Part shown: piece after piece, positions 1-12,200 of the stretch
Layout: each line of letters opens with the position of its first letter
Position numbering within the stretch: the first letter of the stretch is position 1
From: Terriglobia bacterium
GTDB taxonomy: Bacteria; Acidobacteriota; Terriglobia; Bryobacterales; Bryobacteraceae
Assembly: GCA_020073265.1 (NCBI GenBank)
Contig: JAIQFN010000031.1
Coordinates: forward strand, 1 to 64,000
Direction of reading: 5' to 3'
Length of the DNA stretch: 64,000 nt
Program-made: the position numbers and the translations under genes
The notes under the pieces: model-generated
Database searches by the model: none
Seen by the model: only the letters and a program-made list of their open reading frames with translations
What the model was told of the DNA's origin: nothing

Positions 1-228
1 ACTAGCGCCAGTTGGCTCAACCAAGTCGAACGGTTCTTTGGCCTGCTTACAGACAAACGTATCCGGCGCGGCACCTTCGGCAGCGTTCGTGAACTGGAGA
101 CCGCGATTGGCGAATACCTGACTCATCACAACCAGAACTCCAAACCCTTCGCCTGGACCGCGGACGCTGACTCCATCCTCAAAAAGATCGCCCGCTTTTG
201 TATGCGAACTTCTGACTCAGGACACTAG
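1..228 (+). CDS. IS630-family transposase, C-terminal part only (5' end outside window)
   Basis: Frame 1 is open from the first base to a TAG at 226-228 and encodes 75 residues. The opening SWLNQVERFFGLL followed by KRIRRGTFGSV is the C-terminal block of IS630-type DDE transposases; the Glu of NQVE matches the last catalytic acidic residue of the family. The N-terminal catalytic half lies before the window, so intactness cannot be judged. It ends 70 bases from the 3' end of the convergent UPF0175 gene, so this element may have replaced that gene's usual neighbour. Confidence 0.8.
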   Translation, partial: TSASWLNQVERFFGLLTDKRIRRGTFGSVRELETAIGEYLTHHNQNSKPFAWTADADSILKKIARFCMRTSDSGH

Positions 229-298
229 CCATCTCCTACAAGCTGGACTGCGTGCTGCGGCAGTAAGAATCCATCCGAGTGGAGTCGAGAGCCAGCGA

Positions 299-568
299 TC
301 ATGATTGTTTACGGAAGTCCTGAGGCAGTTCTTCCCGCAACTCGTCAGGGGAAAGATCCACAACGGGCACCTGGTACTTGGTCATGAGCGGAAACAAGTC
401 GCCTCGACTGAGCTGCAGCATTTCGGCGGCCTTCCCTTGCGAGATGCGATGCTCGCGCAGCAGCTCCAGCACCAGAGCTTCCTTGGCCTTGTTAGCCACG
501 TCCGATTCGCGCAGAGTCGCCGCCACATCGTCGGGCAGCTCGAGTTCGACCGTGAATCGCTTGGACAT
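299..568 (-). CDS. UPF0175 family protein (antitoxin-like)
   Basis: 89-residue protein whose centre (HRISQGKAAEMLQLSRGDLF, then the V-x-V-x-DLSPDEL tail) matches the UPF0175 family, small DNA-binding-like proteins usually encoded just upstream of a PIN-like DUF3368 toxin. The helix-turn-helix character of the ISQGKAAEML segment suggests an antitoxin that binds its own operator. The expected partner would lie below position 299 on the minus strand, but that space holds the IS630 gene end on the other strand, so it appears orphaned. Family assignment is firm; the antitoxin role is inferred from family context. Confidence 0.8.
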   Translation of the reverse strand: MSKRFTVELELPDDVAATLRESDVANKAKEALVLELLREHRISQGKAAEMLQLSRGDLFPLMTKYQVPVVDLSPDELREELPQDFRKQS

Positions 569-734
569 GCGCCCCTTCAGTCTACTCAGCCTGCCTCACG
601 CAGAAGAACCAGATTGCCGCAAACTAAGGGATTCAACTGTCTTCGAGATAAGGTTCCTCGAATATCAAGCTCGGAGATGGACCAGATCCCCTGAGATCGC
701 TCAAGTTCGCTGCCTCGGCTGCCGAATAAACGAT

Positions 735-2357
735 TTGGTACGCGCTCGCACCCTGCCCATCCTCTGGCTCCTCGTTCTGGCTCCCTCGGCAACCGCCATC
801 TCGGTCCGCGAAAGCCGGATCGCTGCCTCGGTCAGCGACCAAACCTGCACCGTTCCCAAGCCGTCTGGAATATTTCAACCGACCGCCCGCCAGGCCTTCC
901 TGTGGTTTGCCGCGCGCGACGTCCGATCGGGCGACCGGTTGCGCGTCGAGTGGGTGGATCCCTCCGGCGACGTTTCCACCACCGCCGATTACGGCGACGT
1001 CCCCGCCGCCGCCGAGCTGTGCTTCACCACTCAGCTCCCCATCGCCGGCTTTGCTCCCGCATCGCAGCCCGGCGCCTGGACCGCGCGCGCCTTCGCGAAC
1101 GGTGCGCTGCTGTTTTCGCGGCAGTTCAACATCGCGGCTGAATCCGACACCGGTGGTCCCGCGGTCACCAAAGTGACCTGGTCCGGCGCGCAAGCCCAGG
1201 AGACCGACTTCACCGTCCAAGGCAAAAATTTTCAGGCCAACCCGCTGGTCCTCATCGCGCGCTACACGGCATCCGGCGGATGGACCTATCTCGCCACGCT
1301 TCAGCCCTCCAGCGCCACGCCCAACAAACTGGTGGTGCACTATCGAGGTCTGCCGGCCAACGAATACCTGGTGATCGTCGAGAACCCCGACCAGCGCATG
1401 AGCCCGCCCATGCCTTTCCTGATCGAAACCGGCGGCTACAAGCTGCCCATCGCCGCCGAAGTTCCTTGGGTCATCACGCAAGGACCCTATGGCACGTTCT
1501 CGCACTGGGGCAACAGCCTGCACGCCTACGACATCGCGCCCCGGTCGGGACGCTGCGTCGTCGCCATGAAAGCCGGCATCGCCTACACGCACGATCTCGG
1601 ACTCCGCCAGGACCATCGCCATCATTCCTTCGGAAACTACATCACCATCGATCACGGCAACGGCGAGTACAGCCACTACGCGCATCTCGCCAGCGGCACC
1701 TTCGTCGTCGAGAACGGCCAGCGCGTCGAGCAGGGCCAGGCGCTCGCCATCGCGGGCAACAGCGGCTACACTCTCGGCGAAGGCGGTGGCTACCACGTGC
1801 ATGTCAGCGTGACGCGCGCGCTCGCCATCTCCTCGTCCAGCATTCCGTTCGAGTTTGAAGACCTGCCGGACGCCCCGCGCCGAATGAACCGCACCGTGGT
1901 CTCCGCCAACGTGTCGCCGCTGTGCGACTGCCGCGAGCGCCACCCTGGCCCCATCGAACGCGCGGCTAATGGTCAACGGCCCTCCGGTCAGCGCCTTTCC
2001 GGACAAGTCTCGGTCGCGCAATGGTGGAGCCAACTGGTGCCCGTCTCCAGAGGTTCGAAGACCTTGGACGTGGTCGTCTCCTGGCCGGTGGCCGCCAGCG
2101 CGCTCGATCTGCACCTGGTGAGCCCCAGCGGACGCCACTACGGCTGGTACGGCGACACCACCGGTTACTCCGGAACCAAAACCAATCCCCAGGAGTTCCA
2201 CGTCAGGCAGCCGGAGCCAGGACAGTGGCGGATCTCCGTGGAAGGCGTGAGCGGCGGCCCCGGCCCCATCGACTTCAACGTGGACGTCTCTCCTTCGCCA
2301 ACCAATTCGCGCCTGTCGGCCTCCATCAGCGACCGCCGCTCCGCGCTGCCGCGCTGA
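735..2357 (+). CDS. Secreted M23-family metallopeptidase with C-terminal beta-sandwich domain
   Basis: The frame is open from 378, but that part lies antisense to the UPF0175 gene. The TTG at 735 begins a good signal peptide (RTLPILWLLVLAPSATA), giving 540 residues. The middle holds a LytM/M23 peptidase core: a His/Asp pair in SLHAYDIAP, then the ITIDHGNGEYSHYAHL strand and the HVHVS zinc motif. M23 enzymes cut peptide cross-links of peptidoglycan or glycine-rich peptides, with the enzyme outside the cytoplasm. The last 120 residues (WSQLVPV to IDFNVDVSP) resemble pre-peptidase C-terminal or proprotein-type beta-sandwich domains that bind surfaces. The first zinc motif is spaced unlike classical HxxxD, so activity is not certain. 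Start codon is a choice between weak options. Confidence 0.75.
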   Translation: MVRARTLPILWLLVLAPSATAISVRESRIAASVSDQTCTVPKPSGIFQPTARQAFLWFAARDVRSGDRLRVEWVDPSGDVSTTADYGDVPAAAELCFTTQLPIAGFAPASQPGAWTARAFANGALLFSRQFNIAAESDTGGPAVTKVTWSGAQAQETDFTVQGKNFQANPLVLIARYTASGGWTYLATLQPSSATPNKLVVHYRGLPANEYLVIVENPDQRMSPPMPFLIETGGYKLPIAAEVPWVITQGPYGTFSHWGNSLHAYDIAPRSGRCVVAMKAGIAYTHDLGLRQDHRHHSFGNYITIDHGNGEYSHYAHLASGTFVVENGQRVEQGQALAIAGNSGYTLGEGGGYHVHVSVTRALAISSSSIPFEFEDLPDAPRRMNRTVVSANVSPLCDCRERHPGPIERAANGQRPSGQRLSGQVSVAQWWSQLVPVSRGSKTLDVVVSWPVAASALDLHLVSPSGRHYGWYGDTTGYSGTKTNPQEFHVRQPEPGQWRISVEGVSGGPGPIDFNVDVSPSPTNSRLSASISDRRSALPR

Positions 2358-2431
2358 GCTTTCAGCGAATCTTCAGATCCCGAGATTAGAATGCCGATGG
2401 TCCACCAGTTTCCCCGGACCAGGAGGTTATC

Positions 2432-3430
2432 ATGACGCGCACCATCCTGGCGCTGTTCGTTCTGGCCGTGGCTTTCGCCCAGAGCGGCTATCACCAGATC
2501 AAGAAGATCAACATCGGCGGCGAAGGCGGCTGGGATTACCTGATCGCCGACGGCCACGGCCGCGTGTTCGTGTCGCACGCCGCCGAAGTGGACGTCGTCG
2601 ACACTCAAAAGGGCGAAGTGGCCGGCAAGATCACCGGCCTGAAGGGCGTGCACGGAATCGCGCTCGCTCCCGAGTTCAATCGCGGCTTCATCAGCAACGG
2701 CCAAGGCAACAACGTGACCGTCTTCGATCTGAAGACGCTCGCCAAGATCGGCGACGAGGTGCCCGCCGGAACCAATCCCGACGCGATCATCTATGATCCC
2801 GGATCCAAGCGCGTGTTCGCGTTAAACGGGCGCAGCGCCAACGCCACCGCCATCGACGCCAAGACCGGCAAAGTCGACGGCACCATCGCGGTCGGAGGCA
2901 GGCCCGAATTCGCGGCGGCCGACGGCAAGGGTCACGTGTACGTCAATCTGGAGGACAAAAGCTCGGTGGTAGACATCGATTCGAAAACGCTCACCGTCGC
3001 GCACACCTGGCCGCTCGAGCCTTGCGATGGCCCCTCGGGCATGGCGATGGACACCAAGACGCGCCGCATTTTCTCGGGCTGCGAGAAGATGATGTCCGTC
3101 CTGGACGCCGACAGCGGTAAAGTCGTCACCACCATGCCGATCTGCACGGGCGTGGACGCCACGGCCTTCGATCCCGGCACCGGTTACATCTTCCATTCCT
3201 GCGGCGACGGCACGCTGAGCGTCATTCATGAAGACTCCGCCGCCAAGTTCACCAAGGTGGAAGACGTCAAGACGCAGCGCGGCGCCCGCACCATGGCGCT
3301 CGATCCAACCACGCACAACGTTTACCTTTCGATCGCCGAATACGGCGCACCGCAAGCGCCTCCTGGCGGAGGCCGCGCCCGCCCCAGCATCGTTCCGGGA
3401 AGCTTCGGCCTGCTAGAATTCGGGAGGTAA
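2432..3430 (+). CDS. Secreted YVTN-type beta-propeller protein (YncE-like)
   Basis: 332 residues with an N-terminal signal peptide (TILALFVLAVAFAQS) and repeated blades of the form VFVSHAAEVDVVDTQKGEV, as in YncE/YVTN seven-bladed propellers. Such proteins are periplasmic binding scaffolds; no catalytic motif is visible. The ATG follows a strong AGGAGG ribosome site seven bases upstream. Its TAA overlaps the ATG of the next gene by one base and the GGGAGG just before it serves that gene, so the two are co-translated. The ligand cannot be told from sequence. Confidence 0.8.
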   Translation: MTRTILALFVLAVAFAQSGYHQIKKINIGGEGGWDYLIADGHGRVFVSHAAEVDVVDTQKGEVAGKITGLKGVHGIALAPEFNRGFISNGQGNNVTVFDLKTLAKIGDEVPAGTNPDAIIYDPGSKRVFALNGRSANATAIDAKTGKVDGTIAVGGRPEFAAADGKGHVYVNLEDKSSVVDIDSKTLTVAHTWPLEPCDGPSGMAMDTKTRRIFSGCEKMMSVLDADSGKVVTTMPICTGVDATAFDPGTGYIFHSCGDGTLSVIHEDSAAKFTKVEDVKTQRGARTMALDPTTHNVYLSIAEYGAPQAPPGGGRARPSIVPGSFGLLEFGR

Positions 3431-4350
3431 TGACAGGTTTACTCGCCGACAGCGTTTGTAAGGAACATAATACCGGCCATCATCATCCCGAGCGCCCCGA
3501 GCGATTCGACGCGGCCCTGGGCGCGCTCGCGGACCTGGATCTGCAGCGCCTTGAACCGCGCGTCGCCAATGAAGACGAGATCGCGCTCTGCCACGGCCGC
3601 CAGTACATCCGGCTGGTGGAGCGCGAGGTCATGACCGGCTTTCACGAGCTGAGCACCGGCGACACCATCATCTGCCCGCGGTCGCTCGATGCCGCCCTGC
3701 GCGCCACCGGCGGAGTCTTGAACGCGGTCGACGCGGTTTTCGAGAAACGCGTGCGAAACGCTTTCTGCGTCGTGCGCCCGCCCGGCCATCACGCCACCCC
3801 GACCCGCGGTATGGGCTTCTGCCTCTTCAACAGCATCGCGGTCGCGGCGCGCTACGCGCAGCGCAAGTACGGCGTGGATCGCGTGCTGATCGCCGACTGG
3901 GACGTTCACCACGGCAACGGCACGCAGGACATCTTCTACACCGACGGCTCGGTGTTCTTCTTCAGCACGCACCAGCATCCCTGGTATCCGGGCACCGGAC
4001 TCCCGGATGAAACCGGCCAGGATAAGGGCGCCGGCATGATCCTCAACTGCCCCTTCCCGGCCGGATCGGGCCGCAAGGAGATACTGGACGCGTTCCAGGA
4101 GCGTCTCATGCCCGCGGCGGAAAAAGTCAAGCCCGAGCTGGTGCTGATCTCGGCCGGCTTCGACTCGCGCGTCGACGATCCGCTCGGCAATTTCCTGCTC
4201 ACCGACGACGACTTCGCCGACCTCACGCGCGTCATGCTCGAGATCGCGGACAAGCGCGCGGGCGGACGAGTGGTCTCGGTGCTCGAAGGCGGTTACAACC
4301 TGGCGGGACTCGCCTCGGCCGTGCGGTCACACGTCCAGGCGCTTCAATAG
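3430..4350 (+). CDS. Histone deacetylase family protein (class II-like, acetylpolyamine/protein deacetylase)
   Basis: 306 residues covering the whole arginase/deacetylase fold. Visible motifs: the RPPGHHATPTRGMGFC pair of histidines, the zinc ligands in DWDVHHGNGTQ, and the second Asp in SAGFDSRVDDPLG; the C-terminal LEGGYN loop with the family tyrosine is present. It hydrolyses acetyl-lysine or acetyl-amine amides using zinc. Bacterial members act on acetylpolyamines, acetoin-pathway proteins or acetyl-lysines; the substrate here is unknown. It is translationally coupled to the propeller gene by a one-base overlap and followed by a GNAT acetyltransferase gene, so writer and eraser of an acetyl group may be adjacent (inference). 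Confidence 0.85.
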   Translation: MTGLLADSVCKEHNTGHHHPERPERFDAALGALADLDLQRLEPRVANEDEIALCHGRQYIRLVEREVMTGFHELSTGDTIICPRSLDAALRATGGVLNAVDAVFEKRVRNAFCVVRPPGHHATPTRGMGFCLFNSIAVAARYAQRKYGVDRVLIADWDVHHGNGTQDIFYTDGSVFFFSTHQHPWYPGTGLPDETGQDKGAGMILNCPFPAGSGRKEILDAFQERLMPAAEKVKPELVLISAGFDSRVDDPLGNFLLTDDDFADLTRVMLEIADKRAGGRVVSVLEGGYNLAGLASAVRSHVQALQ

Positions 4351-4375
4351 TTCGCCCCAGTGCGACAATTGCTGC

Positions 4376-4885
4376 ATGGATTCCGCTCTCCAAATTCGGC
4401 CGGCCACTGAGAACGACGTCCCGCTCATCCTGAGCTTCATCGAAAAACTGGCCGGCTACGAAAAGCTTTCTCACGAATTGGCGGCCACCCAAGCCGCTCT
4501 TAGAAAGTGGCTGTTCGGCGAGCGTCCCATGGCCGAAGTCATCCTGGCCGAGTGGGCAGGTCACCCAGCCGGCTTCGCCCTGTTCTTTCACAACTTCTCG
4601 ACCTTCCTCGCCCGCCCCGGCATCTATCTGGAGGACCTTTTCGTCGATCCCGAGCACCGCGGCAAGGGAATCGGAAAAGCCTTGCTGATCCACCTGGCGC
4701 GCATCGCCACCGAGCGCGGCTGTGGCCGGCTGGAATGGGCGGTGCTGGATTGGAACCAGCCTTCCATCGACTTCTACCGCAGCCAGGGAGCGGAGCCCAA
4801 GCAAGAGTGGACCATCTTCCGGCTCCAGGGCATCGCGTTGCACCAGTTGGCCGAAAAAGCCGCCCGCGAAGCAGCCCAGGGCTGA
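4376..4885 (+). CDS. GNAT family N-acetyltransferase (diamine acetyltransferase-like)
   Basis: 169 residues of a single GNAT domain. The acetyl-CoA pyrophosphate loop is seen in DPEHRGKGIGKALL (R-x-x-G-x-G/A), preceded by YLEDLFVDPE and followed by WNQPSIDFYRSQGAEP, a pattern typical of spermidine/spermine-type acetyltransferases. It transfers acetyl from acetyl-CoA to an amine. It lies 25 bases after the deacetylase gene on the same strand and is probably in the same transcript. No clear ribosome site precedes the ATG. The polyamine link is inferred from family likeness and the neighbouring deacetylase. Confidence 0.8.
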   Translation: MDSALQIRPATENDVPLILSFIEKLAGYEKLSHELAATQAALRKWLFGERPMAEVILAEWAGHPAGFALFFHNFSTFLARPGIYLEDLFVDPEHRGKGIGKALLIHLARIATERGCGRLEWAVLDWNQPSIDFYRSQGAEPKQEWTIFRLQGIALHQLAEKAAREAAQG

Positions 4886-5043
4886 GCCTAAGCCCCGTAC
4901 CGGTACCGGCTTACCGGCTCCTGTTGCGAATGTGCGCCCGGCTGCGGTATTGTGATCGCAGGTATTCAGGCTGCTGTAATACCCGTCTGATGTAATCCTC
5001 CCACCGGGGGGACTTCTTCCAAATCTCAGGAGGATTCGACCGA

Positions 5044-7503
<2,460 letters not shown>

Positions 7504-7515
7504 CCCAGGCGTGGT

Positions 7516-9237
7516 TCACGGATGCGGCAGCTCGAGCGGCCGCTCGCGGTGCAGCAGCACCCATTCGCCGTTTTCGGCCAGCGCTTCTTTGCCCAGCGTG
7601 AGCAGACAGGCCCGGGCGCCTTCGCAGTCGTCGGTCGCCAGCTTCTCGCGCACGATCCGAAGCGCATTGCGGAAGACGCCATCCATGCGCTTGTACTGCT
7701 TGGCGTGCTCGGCGTAAGCCATGCGCTCGCTGAAGTGGTGCACCAAAGCGCCCAGGGCCAGCAGCAACTCGATCGCGGTCACCGGCCATGCCAGCCACTC
7801 GCGCGTTTCACTGTTCCACCAGCCCAAGCCGAACCAGCCGTTCACGGCGGCGAGAATCCCTACCGCGCTGGCCACGGCGAGCGTGAGATAAACGCAAGTC
7901 CTGGTAAGGCCCTCGGCCCGCTCGGAGCGCTCCAGGTTTTTTTGGGAGGCTTCCTGGAAATATCGGTTCTGGTTCTCCACCCAGTGCTTCAGCGCGAATT
8001 CCAACTGTTCGCGGACGCGCGATAGCGACGGCGCGCCGCCGGTCGTGATGCCCCATCCTCGCAGTCCATTTCGAATCCAGTCCAGCTCGGTGCGCTGCGT
8101 GTTCAGATAGTTGTCCTGCACCGGCTCTTCGATGCCCGCCATCTTCCAGAAGAACCGTACTCGAGCGCCTTCGGCGACGGCCCGATAGTCCTGCGATTGA
8201 TCGTCCAGCGCGATACCCCGGGCGCGGCGGTGCTGTATGTAAGCTATGGCCAGCAACAGGAGCGACAAAACCAGCCAGCGCGGATGAAACTTGCCCAGAT
8301 GCGCAAACAACACGAAGCAGAAGAACGACGCCAGCACCCAAGCGTGCAACGCCAGGTGCGCGCGGACGGTATCGCGCCGGAACCGCATCGCCAGCGCATT
8401 CGCGACAGCGTAGCGATCGAGCGCCAGGCGTTCGCCGTCGGACAGAGCGATTGCATCGAATCCGCCCAGCAGGTGCCGCTTGCCGCGATCGGCCTCGGCT
8501 CGCAGTTCCTCACCGCCCTCCGCGATGAGACGGTTGAATTGATTCAAGTTGCGGAAGAGCTTGGCGTAGTAAGCGTCCGCTCGCTGGTTGCGATGAAAGA
8601 CCGGCGGATGAATCTCGCGGAGTTGGAACGGCTGGCCCGAAGGAGAAGGATTGCTTCGACGCGGAGTGACGATGTGATACACGGGAAACAGCTCGGGCGG
8701 CTGCAAGTTGCAATCGGTCTGCGCGGGACCTTCGGTTTGAAACTTGATGACCTCCCAAGTGCCGCCGCGTTTACCTGTGTCGACGCCATCCCAAAGCGCA
8801 ATCAGGATCTGGCAATTGCGCGCAACGTACAGGCCCACCGCTTGATAGCAGTAGTCGCGGGCAGTGCCAGGCGCACGGATCGAGTCCAGCACAAACCAAT
8901 CGTCGGCGCGCGCCAGCAGATGGCGGAACTCCTCAAGCGAACCGGGTTCCTGGAAGTCCTCCTCGTACATCGCCGCCGGCATCGGGAGCGGCGCCACCAG
9001 GCGAGCGCCGATTCCCGGCGACAAACCCACGCGCGCTACCAGCCGGTCGGCGCCCTCCGCGAGTGGAGAAACGACCAGAAAGGGAGTGAACGGGTACTGC
9101 TCGCGCAAGCGCCGGAAAATCTTCTCCACTTCCCGCTCCAGATGTTCGAGGTCTTCCGGGCGCAGGTCGCGATGACCGGTGACACCGATCACGAGCGGCG
9201 CTTGCACGCGTGCGACGTCCTGTGCGGAAAGCTTCAT
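7516..9237 (-). CDS. SLOG-SLATT protein: nucleotide-sensor-like domain fused to four-helix membrane domain
   Basis: Third gene of the TIR/AAA operon. The open frame extends to 9357, but the first 40 codons overlap the upstream gene; the ATG at 9237 lies 5 bases after that gene's stop and is the natural start (573 residues). Residues 14-150 look like a SLOG (SMF/DprA-LOG) Rossmann-like domain: VIGVTGHRDL at 16-25 and VVSPLAEGADRLVA at 55-68. Residues 290-535 hold two pairs of membrane helices (about 296-313, 320-336, 447-466, 482-500) with the conserved DYRAVAEGARVRFFW and HAKQYKRMDGVFRNAL amphipathic segments of SLATT domains. In published comparative-genomics work, SLOG senses or makes a nucleotide and SLATT is a predicted pore-forming effector in conflict systems. 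Role here is inferred from architecture and operon. Confidence 0.8.
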   Translation of the reverse strand: MKLSAQDVARVQAPLVIGVTGHRDLRPEDLEHLEREVEKIFRRLREQYPFTPFLVVSPLAEGADRLVARVGLSPGIGARLVAPLPMPAAMYEEDFQEPGSLEEFRHLLARADDWFVLDSIRAPGTARDYCYQAVGLYVARNCQILIALWDGVDTGKRGGTWEVIKFQTEGPAQTDCNLQPPELFPVYHIVTPRRSNPSPSGQPFQLREIHPPVFHRNQRADAYYAKLFRNLNQFNRLIAEGGEELRAEADRGKRHLLGGFDAIALSDGERLALDRYAVANALAMRFRRDTVRAHLALHAWVLASFFCFVLFAHLGKFHPRWLVLSLLLLAIAYIQHRRARGIALDDQSQDYRAVAEGARVRFFWKMAGIEEPVQDNYLNTQRTELDWIRNGLRGWGITTGGAPSLSRVREQLEFALKHWVENQNRYFQEASQKNLERSERAEGLTRTCVYLTLAVASAVGILAAVNGWFGLGWWNSETREWLAWPVTAIELLLALGALVHHFSERMAYAEHAKQYKRMDGVFRNALRIVREKLATDDCEGARACLLTLGKEALAENGEWVLLHRERPLELPHP

Positions 9238-9241
9238 GGTT

Positions 9242-12200
9242 TCACTTGCCAAACATCTTCTCGACGCTGGCCATGGCAGGCCGGTCGAGGCCCAGCTTCC
9301 GAAGCTGCCGGAAGTCGTCAGGCACCGCCAGCTCGAACGGCTGGTCGTACATCTCATCGCCGCGATGCGCCAGGTAGGTGGACCGGGCCTGGTCCGGCTG
9401 ATTCGCGATCAGGTACGCGTGCGCGAGATTGGCGTAGATCCAGGCTGGTTGATTGTCCAACTGCAAGGCGGCCTGGGCTGCCTGGATCGACTCCGGCGAA
9501 TGACCGTTCAGCAACTCCGCCCACGCGAGAGTTCCATAGGCGACTGCCGCGCTGCTCTTCACCTGCTGGCTTGGTTTGCCGGTCAAAGACGCTTGCGCGG
9601 CGCTCACGGCGGCCTTGGCCGTATCGAGCATTTTTGCCAGTGCATCCAGCGCGCCTTTCCGATCGCCGGATCCGAGCTTTCCGAAAGCCAGATTCTGATA
9701 GTCCGATGCGATCGCGATTTGGACTGAAGCATCCGTCGCCGCATCGGTCTTGCGTTCGAGCGCCAGGCTTCTTTCGCTCGCGCGCGCCGCCTGCCGGCAG
9801 TGTTCCCTGGCCTGATCGGTTTGGCCGAAGTCGGATTCCACATCAGCCAGCTTCAGATTTGCGGTGGCGATGTCGCGTTGCACGGAGGCGTCCTTGTTCA
9901 CAACTTTCGACAACGAGTCCAGGGCACTCTCGTAGTCGGCGGGAGCGGCTGACTTGCTGCCGTGATGTTCCTCGAATCCGGCCAGTTCGAGGTACGCGCC
10001 TCCCAACTTCGCGGAGACTTCGCTGGACGGCTCGTCGTTGGCGCGTTCACGGATCAACGCGATGTAGCGGACGTACCCGTGCATGGCGTCCTGCGTCAGC
10101 CCCATCAGGCTCTGGATTCTAGCCAATGCTCCCACCGACTCTTCGAGCTTCTTGCGGTTGGCGGAACTCCGCTCGGCTTGAACCAGTTTGCCGGCGGTGT
10201 CCACGGCCTGACTGTCGTACCGCAAGGCGTCGGACCAAGTGGATTTCTGAGCCGCCAGCACTGCGCCGAGCCGGTCTTCGACATCCCATAGATCCGCGCG
10301 CGCCTGCCGTTTTTGGGCATCGCTGCGTTGCCGCTCCGGCTTGTCATTCCATGCGACCAGCGTGTTGGCGATCCCCAGCGACCTTTCTTCGAGGGTCTTG
10401 CGCGCGGCTCCGTACTGGTGATTGTCGAATTCGATCTGGGCGATCCGGTTCCGCTCTTCGAGCGCATCATGCACCACCTGGAATATGCGCGCGTCGCCGC
10501 CTTTCTGGAGATACAGGTCGGAAACTTTCTGCTGCATGCCCACGTTGCGCTGGTAGAGTTGGACGGCGCGATCCCAGTGGTCCATGCCTTCCTCGGCCGC
10601 GCCCAGCATGTTGTAAGTGGTGGAGAGGCTCTGCATGATGAACTCGTCGTTCGGCTTCATGCGCCGGGAGACATCCTGCGCGATGCTCTCAGCCTGTTCG
10701 GATGCCGCTTCCCCTTTCGAGGAATCACCCAATTGGCTAAAGGCCTCCGCGGCAGCGGCGGACAGGCGGGCGGCGATGGCGCGGATGCGGATGTCGGAAC
10801 TGTTTCTCAACTCGCCCGACACCCTGAGGCTCTCCTCGGCATGCGCTCGTGCCGCGGTTTTGTCGCCTCTGCGGATCGCGTCGTCGACGGCTACGTACAG
10901 GCTGTTGGCCTTGAGATTCATCGCATAGGGGTTGTTGGGCTCGATCCTGAGCATGGTCTCCAGGAACGGGCCGGTGGCCTGAACGATCTTGGCGTACAAG
11001 CCGAGCAGCTCCGGACGGCTGCCGGAAGCGGCGTAGATGTCGTTGGCGACCGTGGAGGTGGCCGACAATCCGGAATCGGCGATCTGGCGGAATGCCGCGG
11101 CGTTCTGCCGCGCGGTGTGCCATTGCCACAGCGCCAGGGAGGCCAGAGCCGCAAAGAGAGACACCAGCGACACGGCCCAGCGGAGCACCTTCATCCGGCC
11201 GCGCCGCTCGGCCGCCCGCTGCCGTTCCACTTCGTCCAGCGGTTGATTGGCTTCCACCCATTTCTGATTGAAGACGCGCTCGTAGATTCGATTGCGCACC
11301 CGCAGATATCCGTCTTCGGTTCGCACCACGCCCGCCAAACGCAGTTGGTTGAACAGTGGGTTGGCCGGATCGTCCTGGACCAGCTTGCCGGTCCGGATGC
11401 TGGAGTAAACGGTGAGCAGCTCGACCGGATTCGTGGCGCCGCGCAACATCCGGTCCCGCACGAACAGCAGATTTTCTTCCTGGTCCCGGGCTTTGTTCGA
11501 CAGAAAGAGATCTTCGCACAGCCGATCGATGGCCCCCGGAGTCCGGATGTGATGGTCTTCGGCCACGGCCTGGCACAGGCGCTGCGTCAGGTAGGGATGC
11601 CCGCCGGTCCAGTGCAGGATCCGGCTCAGCAACAGTGGTGCGTGAGGCCCCGCGCGGCTCAAGCCCCGCAAAAGGACCTGGCCCTCCTGGGCGGTGAAGT
11701 CGGTGAGATCGATGCGATGGCCGATATTGAAAGGCGTGGTGCGCGTGTCCTGAATCAGGTCGGATGGAGTGGCGACGCCCAGCAGGCAGAAGGTGAGCCG
11801 ATTCAGCTCGTTGACTTCGGCGCGCTCGTTGTACAGCCCGCGAATCGCAGCGAAGAACTCATCGGCCGAGAAAGGCAGGCTGCGGGTCTCGTCGATCTCG
11901 TCGACGAAGATGACCACGGGCGCGTGGGTGTGCGCGAGCACTACGTTGCGGATGCCTCCCAGCCAGCGCTGCAGCGGTCCGAGCTGCGGGTGCGCTTCCC
12001 AATAGTCTTCCACCTCATCTTCCAGATCCAACTGCGAGCCGATGTGCCCGAGCATCCCCAGATACCACTGTTCGGGCGTCAGGTTCTGCCCCAGCCTGGC
12101 CAGGTCGATGACGACGGCCTTGACGCCTTCCTCGCGCAGCCGCACCGCCATGCGCACCATGAGCGACGACTTGCCCATCTGGCGCGAAGTGAGCACGTAG

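Noticed and set aside
8197-10122. 641-codon open frame on the plus strand across the SLOG-SLATT and AAA-TPR genes
   Set aside because: It is antisense to two well-supported genes and its Arg/Gln/His-rich product has no domain pattern; GC-rich codon bias creates such shadows.
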